A model generated the notes under the pieces. The model did not search any database. It saw only the letters and a program-made list of their open reading frames with translations, and had not been told where the DNA came from. Below, piece by piece: positions 23,875-35,000 of a DNA stretch of 37,186 nucleotides (positions within the stretch are counted from its first letter, which is position 1; every line of letters begins with the position of its first letter). Both the position numbers and the translations under genes were made by a program. Location of the stretch: contig NZ_JAEFDB010000017.1 of the NCBI RefSeq assembly GCF_016126015.1, positions 1 through 37,186 on the forward strand. Reading direction: 5' to 3'. This stretch comes from Capnocytophaga periodontitidis. Lineage in GTDB: Bacteria > Bacteroidota > Bacteroidia > Flavobacteriales > Flavobacteriaceae.

Positions 23875-26259
23875 ATGAAGCCTTTACTTCTATATTCCTT
23901 TTTCTTATTCAGTTATTCTCTCTTTTCTCAGTCAATAAAAGGGAAAGTTACTGATATGTACCAGCTCCCTATTGAATTTGCTGAAGTGATATTATATGAG
24001 GATAATAAACCTTTTTTAAGTGAATTATCCGGAAATAAAGGTGATTTTACATTGTCTGTAAATAAGAAAGGAAACTTTACCCTTGTGATAAGATATTTAG
24101 GTGAAATACTATACCAAAAAACAATAGTACTTAATGAAAATACAGACTTAGGGGTGCTGAAGGTTGATAATGCACATCAGTTATCAGAAGTAACCCTCAC
24201 AGCAAAGAAACAACTAATTGAAAAGAAGTCGGATAGGTTGGTGTATAATGTACAAAATAGTCTACTCTCTACAGGGGTCAGTAGTGATGAATTGCTCAAA
24301 AACATTCCTCGAATCGACCCCACCAGCGACGGACTAAAAATTATCGGGAAAAGCAATGTATTAGTAATGATAGACGATAGACTGCTCAATATTTCAGGAG
24401 ATGATTTAAAGAACTACTTAAAAACATTAAGGTCTGAGAATATCGACAAAATAGAGATTATAACTAATCCATCAGCAAAGTACGATGCAGCGGGGAATAC
24501 GGGTCTTATCAATATCAAACTAAAGAAAAAACTAAATGCAGGCTTTGATGCCAATATCTCTTCAACTTCTATACTCAGAACCAAAGCAAGCGTAAATAAC
24601 GCTTTAACACTCAATTATTCCAACGAGAAACTAATCCTCAATTACAATTTGTTTTATGGTGATGAAAATAGGAATTTTGAGAATAAAAACAAACTACTTT
24701 TCACTGATGAGCAAAGAGAGTCCATTGAAAATACTGAGAGAATAGACAAAGGATTAAGTCATCAGCTCAATGCCGACTATCAGTTAGTAAAAGCTATTAA
24801 TTTGGGTTTCTACCTCAATTACAGCAACTGGGATAACAATGCTTACGGGCATTCTGAGGTTAAATTCTATAATAATGCCCAAAGTGTATTAAAAACTCAA
24901 CAATTGTCTACTAATACTTTGGGTAATAATAAAGGTCTCTCATTTTCTCCTTATTTAGATATCAAATTAGATACTTTGGGTAGCCAATTAAAGTTTTATT
25001 TTAATCATAATAGAAATACGAATAATTCCACCTCTGTATTCAAAGCTAATAATTACAGAGAAGATGGACAAATATTAGAGAGTTCTTTTGAAAATAAGAA
25101 TAATGTAGACTATATTTTTAAAATCAATGCTTTTGGTGCCGACTTAGAAACAACTCTTTTGAATACAAAAATTGAAATAGGTGGTAAAGGTACTTATTTT
25201 AGTAATGATAACGGAGTGAATTTCTACAATAAAATAGGCGGATTAGATGTTTTTGACACTTCAAAATCCAATGATTTTCTTTACAAAGAACGCTTATGGG
25301 CAATGTACTTAAATCTCTTTCGCAATCTTACTGAAAAACTCTTTTTAAGTGCTGGTATAAGATATGAACATACCCAAACAGAAGAAACATTAATAACCCA
25401 AAATATTACCAATGAAAAACGTTATTACAATTGGTTCCCTACCGTATCTCTTTCTTATGAGCCAAATAATAATCATTCTTATGCTCTCTCTTTCAACCAA
25501 CGAATTGCAAGACCAAGTTTATATGATTTGAATCCTTTTAGGAATTACAAAGACGCCAATAATTACGAAATAGGCAATCCAGATTTATTGCCTAATATCA
25601 CCACCAATGTAGAGTTTGGTTATGTGTATAAAGGAAACCTATCGTTTTCTTTATATGGTTCTAAAATAGCTGATAATTGGGCTTTTGTAGTTTCTACTGA
25701 AAATAATAACAATGTAGTAGTAACACAACCAAAGAATGTATTAACTACTTATAGTCTAGGTTCTGAGTTGGCTTATAATTGGGAGATTTCTAATCGTATA
25801 TCTAATTATAGCAGTGCCAATGTTTCCTATCAACAATCTAAATCGGCAGAAGAAAGTTTGCCTGATAAGAATTTAAGAGGCATACACGGCACTTTGTTAT
25901 CAAATTTCACCATAACCTTGAATAAGGATAAAACTAATAAACTGTTTTTGAATATGCTGTACAACACCAAAGGAGTTGAAGAAATGTATGTCTCTAAGAA
26001 CACTTTCCTAATGCGGTTAGGAGCTTCTCTATCGTTCTTACAACAGAAATTGAATCTAAATATCTACTTAACCGACCCTTTTAACACAACAATAGCAAGG
26101 AATAGCGTCGATTATAGCACTTATAAATTTGAAAATAGAATTTTCAATGATAATCGCAGTGTACATTTTTCTGTAATCTATAAGTTTGGTAATAATCAAT
26201 CTAAAACAAATGAAATACAAGTAGATAATTCAGAAAAAGATAGATTAATAAAAGAATAA
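23875..26259 (+). CDS. Outer membrane beta-barrel protein (TonB-dependent-receptor-like)
   Basis: 794 residues. A signal peptide ends near SLFSQ (19). About 20-100 is a carboxypeptidase-regulatory-like Ig domain (GKVTDMYQLPIEFAEVILYE), common at the N-terminus of Bacteroidetes TonB receptors. About 125-215 is plug-like (SSDELLKNIPRIDPTSDGLKI..., ITNPSAKYDAAGNTGLINIKL). The rest is a beta-barrel rich in Asn, Tyr and Ser (RIARPSLYDLNPFRNYKDANNYEIGNPDL). This layout fits the 'outer membrane beta-barrel family' without a SusD partner; no susD-like gene adjoins. The substrate is unknown. It does not end in the usual terminal aromatic residue: the last 20 residues are hydrophilic. Confidence 0.9.
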   Translation: MKPLLLYSFFLFSYSLFSQSIKGKVTDMYQLPIEFAEVILYEDNKPFLSELSGNKGDFTLSVNKKGNFTLVIRYLGEILYQKTIVLNENTDLGVLKVDNAHQLSEVTLTAKKQLIEKKSDRLVYNVQNSLLSTGVSSDELLKNIPRIDPTSDGLKIIGKSNVLVMIDDRLLNISGDDLKNYLKTLRSENIDKIEIITNPSAKYDAAGNTGLINIKLKKKLNAGFDANISSTSILRTKASVNNALTLNYSNEKLILNYNLFYGDENRNFENKNKLLFTDEQRESIENTERIDKGLSHQLNADYQLVKAINLGFYLNYSNWDNNAYGHSEVKFYNNAQSVLKTQQLSTNTLGNNKGLSFSPYLDIKLDTLGSQLKFYFNHNRNTNNSTSVFKANNYREDGQILESSFENKNNVDYIFKINAFGADLETTLLNTKIEIGGKGTYFSNDNGVNFYNKIGGLDVFDTSKSNDFLYKERLWAMYLNLFRNLTEKLFLSAGIRYEHTQTEETLITQNITNEKRYYNWFPTVSLSYEPNNNHSYALSFNQRIARPSLYDLNPFRNYKDANNYEIGNPDLLPNITTNVEFGYVYKGNLSFSLYGSKIADNWAFVVSTENNNNVVVTQPKNVLTTYSLGSELAYNWEISNRISNYSSANVSYQQSKSAEESLPDKNLRGIHGTLLSNFTITLNKDKTNKLFLNMLYNTKGVEEMYVSKNTFLMRLGASLSFLQQKLNLNIYLTDPFNTTIARNSVDYSTYKFENRIFNDNRSVHFSVIYKFGNNQSKTNEIQVDNSEKDRLIKE

Positions 26260-26260
26260 A

Positions 26261-26293
26261 TTTGTGTAGTTTGGAGAAAACTCTCTATATTTG
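26261..26293 (+). promoter_or_regulatory. Promoter of the PhnA/YjdM gene
   Basis: TTTG (26261-26264), a 21-nt spacer, TATATTTG (26286-26293), about 38 bp before the ATG. Confidence 0.65.
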
Positions 26294-26330
26294 CACATTA
26301 ATTAATTGAAAATCGACAAATTAAATTAAG

Positions 26331-26903
26331 ATGTTACAAGAACTAAAATCTCGTAGTAGTAATTGTTGTGAGCTCTGTGGAGCTACTGAAAGCCTAAGTG
26401 TATATACAGTACCTCCCGTTAGAAACGAAAGTACAGATGATAGCCTTTTGGTATGTGGTACTTGTCTTAGCCAAATACAAAATCCCGAAACGATGGATAG
26501 CAACCATTGGCGTTGCCTCAACGATAGTATGTGGAGCGAACACCGTCCTGTAAAGATAATGGCGTGGCGTCTCCTCAACCGACTCAAAAACGAAGGCTGG
26601 TCGCTCGACCTTCTAAATATGATGTATTTAGATGAGGAAGAATTCGCTTTTGCCCAAGCTTCCGACGACCATTTGGAAGAGAGCGAAAAGGTAATCCACA
26701 AAGATAGCAATGGGGCAGTACTCGCTAATGGTGATAACGTTGTGCTTATCAAAGACCTAAAAGTAAAAGGCACTAGTATGACAGCTAAACAAGGTACTGT
26801 TGTGCGCAAAATCACTCTCGACCCCGAAAACGCTGAATATATAGAAGGCAAAGTTGATGGACAACAAATCGTTATCCTCACTCAATACGTGAAAAAGGCA
26901 TAA
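26331..26903 (+). CDS. PhnA/YjdM-like zinc-ribbon protein
   Basis: 190 residues. The N-terminal zinc ribbon has CELC (Cys13, Cys16) and CGTC (Cys42, Cys45). The C-terminal PhnA domain (about 125-188) is clear: NGAVLANGDNVVLIKDLKVK, GTVVRKITL, EGKVDGQQIVILTQYVKKA. The family name comes from an early link to phosphonate use that was not supported, so no catalytic role is claimed. Between the two domains lies a helical segment longer than in the E. coli protein. Stand-alone gene with its own promoter. Confidence 0.92.
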   Translation: MLQELKSRSSNCCELCGATESLSVYTVPPVRNESTDDSLLVCGTCLSQIQNPETMDSNHWRCLNDSMWSEHRPVKIMAWRLLNRLKNEGWSLDLLNMMYLDEEEFAFAQASDDHLEESEKVIHKDSNGAVLANGDNVVLIKDLKVKGTSMTAKQGTVVRKITLDPENAEYIEGKVDGQQIVILTQYVKKA

Positions 26904-26965
26904 TATTGTATGAATTTACATCACAACTATATTAATAATCAATTTCTAAATCAACAAATTAACAA

Positions 26966-28513
26966 ATGAAACAACTATTTACTATTATTGCACTATGTTT
27001 TCTTAGCTTTGGCTATGCCCAAAAAGGAATGACTTTTACTCAAGCCCAAATGCCTTTGGCTACTGATAAAGATAATCTTATTACCTCATTTGTACTACCT
27101 GTAAAGCAAGGAACAGAGGTAAAAGAAATTTCTTTGCAGTTTAAAAGTAAAAATCTCAATCTTTCAGAACTCTCTGTTTATGTAGGTGCTAACGCTAAAA
27201 GAGAACAAGCAACACTTTTTGCTAAAACTTCAAATCTCAGTTGTAACACCAAACTGCAAGGAAAATTCAAAGCTACTAATGATACCCTTTTTGTTTGGGT
27301 TTCTGCCCGTACTACTCAAAAACCAGACCTCTTACAAAAACTCTACTTATCAAAGATAAAACTCACCACTAATGAGGCTAAATTCACGCTTAATAATGCT
27401 AAAAAAGAAGGACAGCGTTTTGCTATTGCTCTTCGTCAGCGTAAACAAGACGGCATAGAATGCTACCGTATACCAGGGCTTGTAACCACTAATAAAGGTA
27501 CGCTGATAGCCGTTTACGACAATCGTTACAACAACTGCAAGGATTTGCAAGAAGATATCGATGTAGGAATGAGTCGTAGTACTGATGGTGGACAAACGTG
27601 GGAGCCAATGAAAAAAGTGATTGATATGGGCGAATGGGGAGGAAAACCTAACCGCCTTAATGGGGTAGGAGATCCTGCAGTTTTGGTAGATAAGCAAACC
27701 AATACTATTTGGGTGATGGGCTTGTGGCAACACGGCTTAGATCCTAAAACAATGAGTTGGTGGGGCTCTAAAAGTGGAATGACTCCTGAGGAAACAGGAC
27801 AAATAGTACTAGTAAAAAGTGAAGACGATGGCAAAACGTGGAGTGAACCTATTAATATCACCTCTCAAATCAAAAATCCCGAATGGAGACTCTTTTTCCA
27901 AGGACCTGGAAGAGGTATCTCGATGAGTAATGGTACCTTGGTATTTGCAGGTCAGTTTAAGGATAAAGACCAAGTGCCTCATTCTACTATTATTTACAGC
28001 AAAGACCACGGCAAGACGTGGCACGTAGGTACAGGAGCTAAGACACACACTACTGAATCTCAAGTGGTAGAACTCTCCGATGGTTCACTAATGCTCAATA
28101 TGCGCGACGACCGCAATCGCACCAACTATAAACTCTCTGATAACTATCACGGTCGTTCCGTAGCCGTTACTGCCGATATGGGCAAAACGTGGATAGAGCA
28201 CAACACCTCTCGCACTGCCCTCACCGAGCCCAATTGTATGGCAAGTATCATTTCTTATAAAGATAAAAAGGGAAAACAGTATTTATTCTTCTCTAATCCT
28301 AATGATGCAAAAGATAGAATAAAAATGACTATCAAAACAAGTAATGACGAAGGGAATACTTGGGATAAACTACCTTCAATATTGTTGTATGAGCAAGCAG
28401 CTATGGGTTATTCCTGTCTTACGGTAATAGATAATAAATACATAGGTATTCTTTACGAAGGTGACGGTGATTTGCTCTTCCAGAAAATACCTATCAAAGA
28501 ATTTATAAAATAA
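26966..28513 (+). CDS. nanH: Secreted sialidase, GH33
   Basis: 515 residues. The signal peptide ends at about residue 18 (FGYA|Q). An N-terminal beta domain (about 20-150) with KQGTEVKEISLQFKSKNLN resembles the sialidase BNR-associated N-domain. The catalytic six-bladed propeller starts with YRIPGL (Arg168 of the Arg triad) and LIAVYDNRYNN (acid/base Asp region). Asp boxes: STDGGQTW, SEDDGKTW, SKDHGKTW, TADMGKTW and SNDEGNTW. A later Arg lies in LNMRDDRNR, and a Glu in GILYEGDGD. It cleaves terminal sialic acid from host glycans, and resembles SiaC of C. canimorsus by organisation. There is no lipobox or sorting domain, so it is probably periplasmic or soluble. No sialic-acid catabolic genes are adjacent. 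Confidence 0.93.
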   Translation: MKQLFTIIALCFLSFGYAQKGMTFTQAQMPLATDKDNLITSFVLPVKQGTEVKEISLQFKSKNLNLSELSVYVGANAKREQATLFAKTSNLSCNTKLQGKFKATNDTLFVWVSARTTQKPDLLQKLYLSKIKLTTNEAKFTLNNAKKEGQRFAIALRQRKQDGIECYRIPGLVTTNKGTLIAVYDNRYNNCKDLQEDIDVGMSRSTDGGQTWEPMKKVIDMGEWGGKPNRLNGVGDPAVLVDKQTNTIWVMGLWQHGLDPKTMSWWGSKSGMTPEETGQIVLVKSEDDGKTWSEPINITSQIKNPEWRLFFQGPGRGISMSNGTLVFAGQFKDKDQVPHSTIIYSKDHGKTWHVGTGAKTHTTESQVVELSDGSLMLNMRDDRNRTNYKLSDNYHGRSVAVTADMGKTWIEHNTSRTALTEPNCMASIISYKDKKGKQYLFFSNPNDAKDRIKMTIKTSNDEGNTWDKLPSILLYEQAAMGYSCLTVIDNKYIGILYEGDGDLLFQKIPIKEFIK

Positions 28514-28935
28514 TAAGGATTAATACAGGTCGTCTTGATATTCTTGTGATCAATCAATAAATTATTTGTTACAATATTTGCTACCAATTCATAGTATTCT
28601 TGCAACTATTGAATTGGTAGCTTTACATATTATAACCACCAAACACGTCTTCTTTGAAAATGCACCTATTGCAAACGCCAATTCTCAATCCTTTAAGCCT
28701 CTTAATGGAAGGTATGTAATGAATAAATATCGTATTACAAAAACGTAAAAGAAATCTTTTCTAAAGGTGTTTAACTAAAAGATTTTCTAAAAACTCAATT
28801 GTAAAAATCATTTATATTTGCTAATTATTGTTATTTAACAATGTATTAACAAGATTTAACTTTGTTCTAAAACGCTGATAAACAAATGTTTATTTAAGAA
28901 AAATTCTTCTGTAATGCTAAGTGTGTGTAAAACTA
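28514..28935. other. Non-coding gap between the sialidase and adhesin genes
   Basis: AT-rich, no supported gene. It holds an inverted repeat at 28580-28621. An ORF of about 60 codons (28566-28748) overlaps that inverted repeat and has no protein character; it was not called. Confidence 0.5.
28580..28621. terminator. 12-bp inverted repeat after the sialidase gene
   Basis: GCTACCAATTCA (28580-28591) pairs perfectly with TGAATTGGTAGC (28610-28621), 18-nt loop; weak T run. Possible terminator of the sialidase mRNA. Confidence 0.45.
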
Positions 28936-28966
28936 TTGTTACTTTCATAAAAAAAATATACTTTTG
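28936..28966 (+). promoter_or_regulatory. Adhesin gene promoter
   Basis: TTG (28936-28938), a 20-nt spacer, TACTTTTG (28959-28966), about 45 bp before the ATG at 29012. Confidence 0.7.
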
Positions 28967-29011
28967 TGAATCATTTTACGTTTTTTCAGAACAAAAGTAC
29001 TCATTTCAATT

Positions 29012-32000
29012 ATGAAAAAGTTTCTAATAGCAATTGTATTATTTGTGGTAGGTTTATCAGTATCAGCACAAGAATGTTTTGATGTCCAACTAACTCCTAC
29101 CGCTGGGCAGTGTAAGTCGGATGCGAAGTTACGTGTAACAGCACAGCCTAAATCACCTATGCCTGCAGGTTGTACTTCTTCAGGTAACTACTCTGTTGAA
29201 CTGACAAAACCTTCAGGAAGCCCAAGTCTACAAGCTCTTTCGGGTACTCCAGCCTCCTATGAGTTTGCCGATTTGCAACCAGGAGTTTATACGGTTACAG
29301 TCTATGATAACAACGCAGTAGGGGTAAAACCAATTGTAAGAACTGTTACCATTACTACTACCTATAAAACTATGAATATCACAGCTGAAGGTATAGCACC
29401 TACTTGTGCGGGAGTGATTGATGGACAAATACAGTTCAAAATTCCTTCTGGTGGTACAGGTCCTTTTGAAGTAACAGTTACTGATGAAAGTGGAAATATA
29501 TTAATTCCTATGCAAACTTTCAATCGTCCTTCACCTGCTACGAAATTTATTACCATACAAGGAGGCCCTGGTAAAGAATTGCGTACAGGTAATGTAGTAT
29601 TAGTAGTGCACGACAAAACAAATATAAGTAATGTTTGTGGAGAAACACAATACGTCCCTGTAGAAATAAAAGAACCTGAGGATCCTTCTTGTTTTGAAAT
29701 TCAAATGTATCAGACCCGTTTTTCTATGGGGGCTAATTGTAAGTTCAAACTCTATTTTATAATTAGAAAAAAAGATGGGGGGTATGTATTTGCTGAGCCT
29801 TATCGAGCAGCAGCTAACAATTATTTTAAAGGAAAAGCAAAAGTAGAGATTCTCAATAGAGTTCAACCTGTTGCTACACCTCGTTTTGTAGATGAAAACT
29901 TCTATGTAGATGATTATATCTTTCAAAAAGGTGACCAAATACGCATAACCGTAAATGGAGGTAAAAATACAATTGTTCAAACTGTTGAATTAGACAATGG
30001 TATTGATATACCCCAATGTCCTTCTGACCCCCGCTATCAAATAGGATTGTATCACAATGATGCTTCTACTTATCAGTGTGGTACTGCTTCCTATACATTG
30101 TATATGTATTTTCAATATGCAGATCGTCAAGTTAAAGATGTAATCAATGGAGGTACAAGGAGAATACAAGTCAAATATAATAATGAACAAGTAAAGCCTA
30201 CATTTATTGTAGAAAAAGAAACGTCTCCAGGGGTTTGGTCTACCATTACACCTGCTTGGCATACCTTTGCAGCTGATAACAATAGTGCCAGAGTAAATCT
30301 TCCCTCTTCTGGTAAATACCGTATCCGTTACCAACACCCTAATGGTTGCTCTGAACTCTGTAGGACAGTGGAATTAACGCCTCCTGCAAGCATTGACCCT
30401 GCTCAGGCTTTTAGAAATATAAGGTATGCCTATGGTGTTTATGAAAATACAGGGGCGTTCTATAGATATATTTACCGTCGTAACAAAGAAGTAATCTTTC
30501 CAATTACAGTGAAATTGACTCCTACCGATGGTCGTTCTGCAATTTCTTTCCAAACACGCTTGCCTTTTGAAACCGCTACTTATACTAAAACTATAGTTTT
30601 CCCTTTGGTACAGACTTGGAATGATGAACATTATTATGGTTGGGGCGATTTGCCAGCAGGTACTTACTCCCTTTCTATCACTGATGCTTGCGGCAATATA
30701 GCTACCACAACTGTTCAAATCGCTTTACTGCGCAAAATTACTGATTCCATTAAAGTAGAAACAACTTGTAATAGCGGAAAAGTGACTTATGATTTAGGTG
30801 AAATGTATGGCTCAACTCCTAAAGTGTACTTGACTCGTGAAACTTTTCCTGGAAATTATGTAGATATCGATACAAAAACCCCAAAAGGATATAGTCAGCA
30901 GCCTGTAGGAAGTTTTTCTAACTTATTTCCAGGTAATTACGCCTTGAAATATAGGAATTTATATTACCAAGCTACAGACAATAGCCCAGTCCATTGGCAG
31001 GTAGAGACTGCTTTACCCACTGCGGCGGGTAAATACCCTCATAGTCAAATCTATTACCATCCATTTACAGTAAAACCTCAACCCTCTTTAGATCCTGTGC
31101 TCTCGGCTTCTGCTTGTAGTGCTTCAAGCGGTTCTGGTATCATTTCTGTAGATCTAACAGGACAGCAAATTTCTTATCCACTTACCTTTACACTATTTAA
31201 AAAACCTAATCTCACCACTCCAGTGAGAGCGATCACTTTCCAAGCTACTGATCCTAACAACACTTATGCTGTCTTTAATAATTTGGACGATGGTAGTTAT
31301 ATGGTGCGTACTACTCATGCCTGTCAGTCAGTGCAAAACGATATTAAGGTGAAAATCAATACTGCTTTTACTCCTAATGTGGTGATAACAGCTACAGCCA
31401 ATTGTCGCGGAGATCAAGCTAAATTATACTTTAGTCTATCTGATTTCTTATTCGATATTCGTTGGTATCAACTCAATGCAGCAGGACAACGTACTACCAG
31501 CACTCCTCTTGGTACACAGCGTACTTTTTCTCGTGCTATCTCCGAAACTACTACTTTTGAGGTAGAGTACCAACTCAAAAGTAATATAGGCTGTGGTGGT
31601 TCTACTACCCCTATGACCAAAACAGTAACAGTTTCTCTGCCTAAGGATACAACACCCCCAGTAATTTCAGGCTGCCCTTCTGATATTACGGTAATAGCCG
31701 ATGCTGGCAAATGTAGTAAAAAAGTATCGTGGATTGAACCTACTGCTACCGATACTTGTTTCGATACAACTCGCACTACACGTTCTCATACTCCTAATAC
31801 CGAATTTGGTATAGGTACACATACCGTAGTGTATACTTTCTCCGATATTTATGGTAATACCAGCACTTGTACTTTCAAAGTAATTGTAAAATCGCGTGCT
31901 TTGGAAATGACTGTAAATGCTCGCTATACCAATAACGCAGGGGTAGCAGTAACACAACTCAATCCTAATGATGAGTTTATATACGAAATTTCTTATCAAA

Positions 32001-35000
32001 ATACAGGTCAGAATGCTATTAGTACAGCTTCTCTCACCGTGAAATTGCCCGCAAATGCAAGAGTAATCACCAATGGTAATCCTATTCTAACAGGAGCTAC
32101 CCAAGGAGGAATTGCTCCAGGACAAAGCTATGACCCTATCACTAAAACCTACCTATTTAATATACCTGGTACTACTATTCCTTTGGGTGGAGCTACTAAG
32201 GTAATCAAAATCCCAATGAAACATATAGGAGGATGTGCCGAAGCGTCTAAACCTTGTGGCAATTACTTCACTATGAGCTACCAAATGAATTATGGTAGTA
32301 TAACTCCTGGTTGTAATATAGCACCTCAAGCTAAAGAAGGAACTCACTCTATGACTATTAATACAGCAGGTTGTTCTCGCCAAGAAGTGTTCTGTGTAGG
32401 TAGTACACTCAACCTCACTGCAGAACAAGGTTTTGATACCTATAAATGGTTTGTTAATGGCACGCTCCAACCTACTTATACTACCTATCAATATACAGGT
32501 GCAGGAACTGCTGGCACTTACAGAGTAGAAAAAACTAAAATCTGCGATGGCGTACAAATCACAAGTGAAGAGGTAATCAACTTCCAAACAGCAACTACGG
32601 CTACAGATCCTATTCGATCTCAAGCAAACAATGTTGGAGTAACCTGTGCCGATAATAATACTTGGACAAGCCACTTTTATTTGTGTGATGGCAAAAGCAA
32701 AACTATTAGTGTGAACTATGTGAACACTACTTTCCAATGGCAACAATGGAATGGCTCTTGTACCGAATCCTCTTCTGATTGTAGAAATTCAGACGACCAA
32801 TGTTGGACACCTTTGCACTCCAATAGTATTTTCCAACTCAATACCTCAGGTAAATACCGCTTAAAAGTACAAAGTGGTAGCTGTGCTAATTTCTTCTATT
32901 TCGAAGCCTTTACAGCTGGCTTAGGAGGTACTGTAACTGATGTAATTCATCAAACTGATTTTACACAAGGTTCCGTGAAAATATCAATGAATACTAATGG
33001 AATCAATTATAATATACAGATATTTGATGCAAGTGGTACAAGAGTCAAAAATATCACTACTTCTAATAGTGAAACTCTTGTAGATGGACTTTCACAAGGT
33101 ACTTATACCGTAAAAGTAACCTCTCCTCAAGTAGTAGGTTGTGAACTCAACGACTCTTTTGAGATTAAAAAACTCAATAAGATGACAATGACGGCTACTT
33201 TCAAAGGTTTCAAACAGTGTAATACAGCAACCTTTGAGCTTAAAGCCGAAGGGGGCGAAGCACCTTATCATTTCTTCTTATGGTCGATAGATGGCGTACA
33301 ACAGCATGCTAATGAGTCTGCAGCTTTGAATTCCACCCCTATTGCTACTCAAAGCGTGAGTGAAAGTTCTAAAACCATAGATGTGCCTAATATCACTCAA
33401 GTAGGGGAATATGTATTCTTAGTAGGTGATGCACGTAACGGAGCATTTGCTCTTTCTAATAAGGTGACAGTTACACCTCCTAATCCACATAACTTTACTG
33501 TATCGGCAACTACCGAAATTGCTTGTGCAACCCAATCTAATACCGGAATCATCAATACTATATTTGGTGTTCCTAATCAAAAACGCAAAGTAACCCTTTA
33601 TACACTCGATGCTAATGGTAACCGCTTGCCTAATCCACGTACTAGTGTAGGTGGCCTGTTCACTGGCCTAACTGCCGGTACTTACGAAATATTCATCGAA
33701 GCAAAAGTAGGAGTTACTACTTGTACTTATAGCAAAAAACCTGTAGTAATTCTTCCTACTCAAAAACCATTACAAGGCTTTGCTACCATACTAGCCGATA
33801 AGTCTTGTGATACAAACAACCCTAAACAGTACAAAGTAGCTGTAGCTAATATTTCAGGCGGAACGACTCCTTATCGTTATAGTTTTGATGGAGGAGCTAC
33901 TTTTGGTTCAACTGCTATAGGTTATATGGGAGCTTCAGGTAATATATTTGTTGAAGATAGCAAAGGATGTCGTATCTCATTGCCCATCAAGGTGGCTCCT
34001 GATGTAATTCCTTCAGTAGGAATAAGCTCTATTACCTATCGTTGTGATAGTGGCAATGGGGTTGTAACCCTCACTGTTTCAGCTACTGCTTCACAAACTT
34101 ACGAATATAGCATTGATGGTGAAACTCCTCAATCGATGAGTGGAACCACCGTAGTGCGTGAGCTTACACCTGGGGTACACTCACTCACAATATACTACAA
34201 AACTGTAGTGACCGATACTACTACCAATGTGCTCTTTAGAGAAGATTTTGGAACAGGAAACAATGGTTGTCTCTCTGATGCTACCACAGCGTTCACTTGT
34301 GCAGCTACGGGAACCCTTTCCGATGGTAACTATATCCTCACTAAAGCAGTAACCCTCCAATCTGGTTGGGTAACAACTCCTCCTGCCGATGCTTCAGGTG
34401 GTCGCTATATGGCGATAGCAGGTAGCGGAGGCAATGAAATGGTATATGAAAAACGTTTGAACGGAATAGAACCTAACAAACCACTTTTTGTGAGTTTAGA
34501 TGCAATGAGCTTGATTCCTACAGCAGGAATTGCACCTCGCTTTAATATAGAAGTTCGTAAAAGTGATGGTTCGCTACTCCTTAGCAGATATGCAGGTACG
34601 GCTACTAATGGAGCAGGGTGGACAAGCCTAAAAGCAGATTTCTTAGCTACCGAAATAACTGGATTTAGCGATAATCAACTTATTATAAGAATCGTAAATA
34701 TAGCAGTTAATACCTATAACAATTTAGGCAACGACTATGTAATCGATAATATAACAGTATTCCAACAACCTAAAATCTGTAACAATAGCATCACTCAGCT
34801 CATCAATATAGAAGCTAATAAGCAAATGCGTGTTGAAAAATACGGAGCTGAGAAAAATGTAAGTTGTTATGGTAACCACGATGGTGCTGTAGCTATAAGG
34901 GTCGTAAATCCTGTTTCTAATCAAGTGAAATACACTACCGATCCTTATCAAACTACTTGGACAACCACTACACTCAACGCCCAAGGGGTCTTTACAATAA

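Noticed and set aside
26331-26903. Assignment of a phosphonate hydrolase role to the PhnA-like protein
   Set aside because: The family name is historical. No catalytic motif or phosphonate genes are present.
28566-28748. 60-codon ORF between the sialidase and adhesin genes
   Set aside because: TTG start, overlaps a hairpin, no family character, no promoter.
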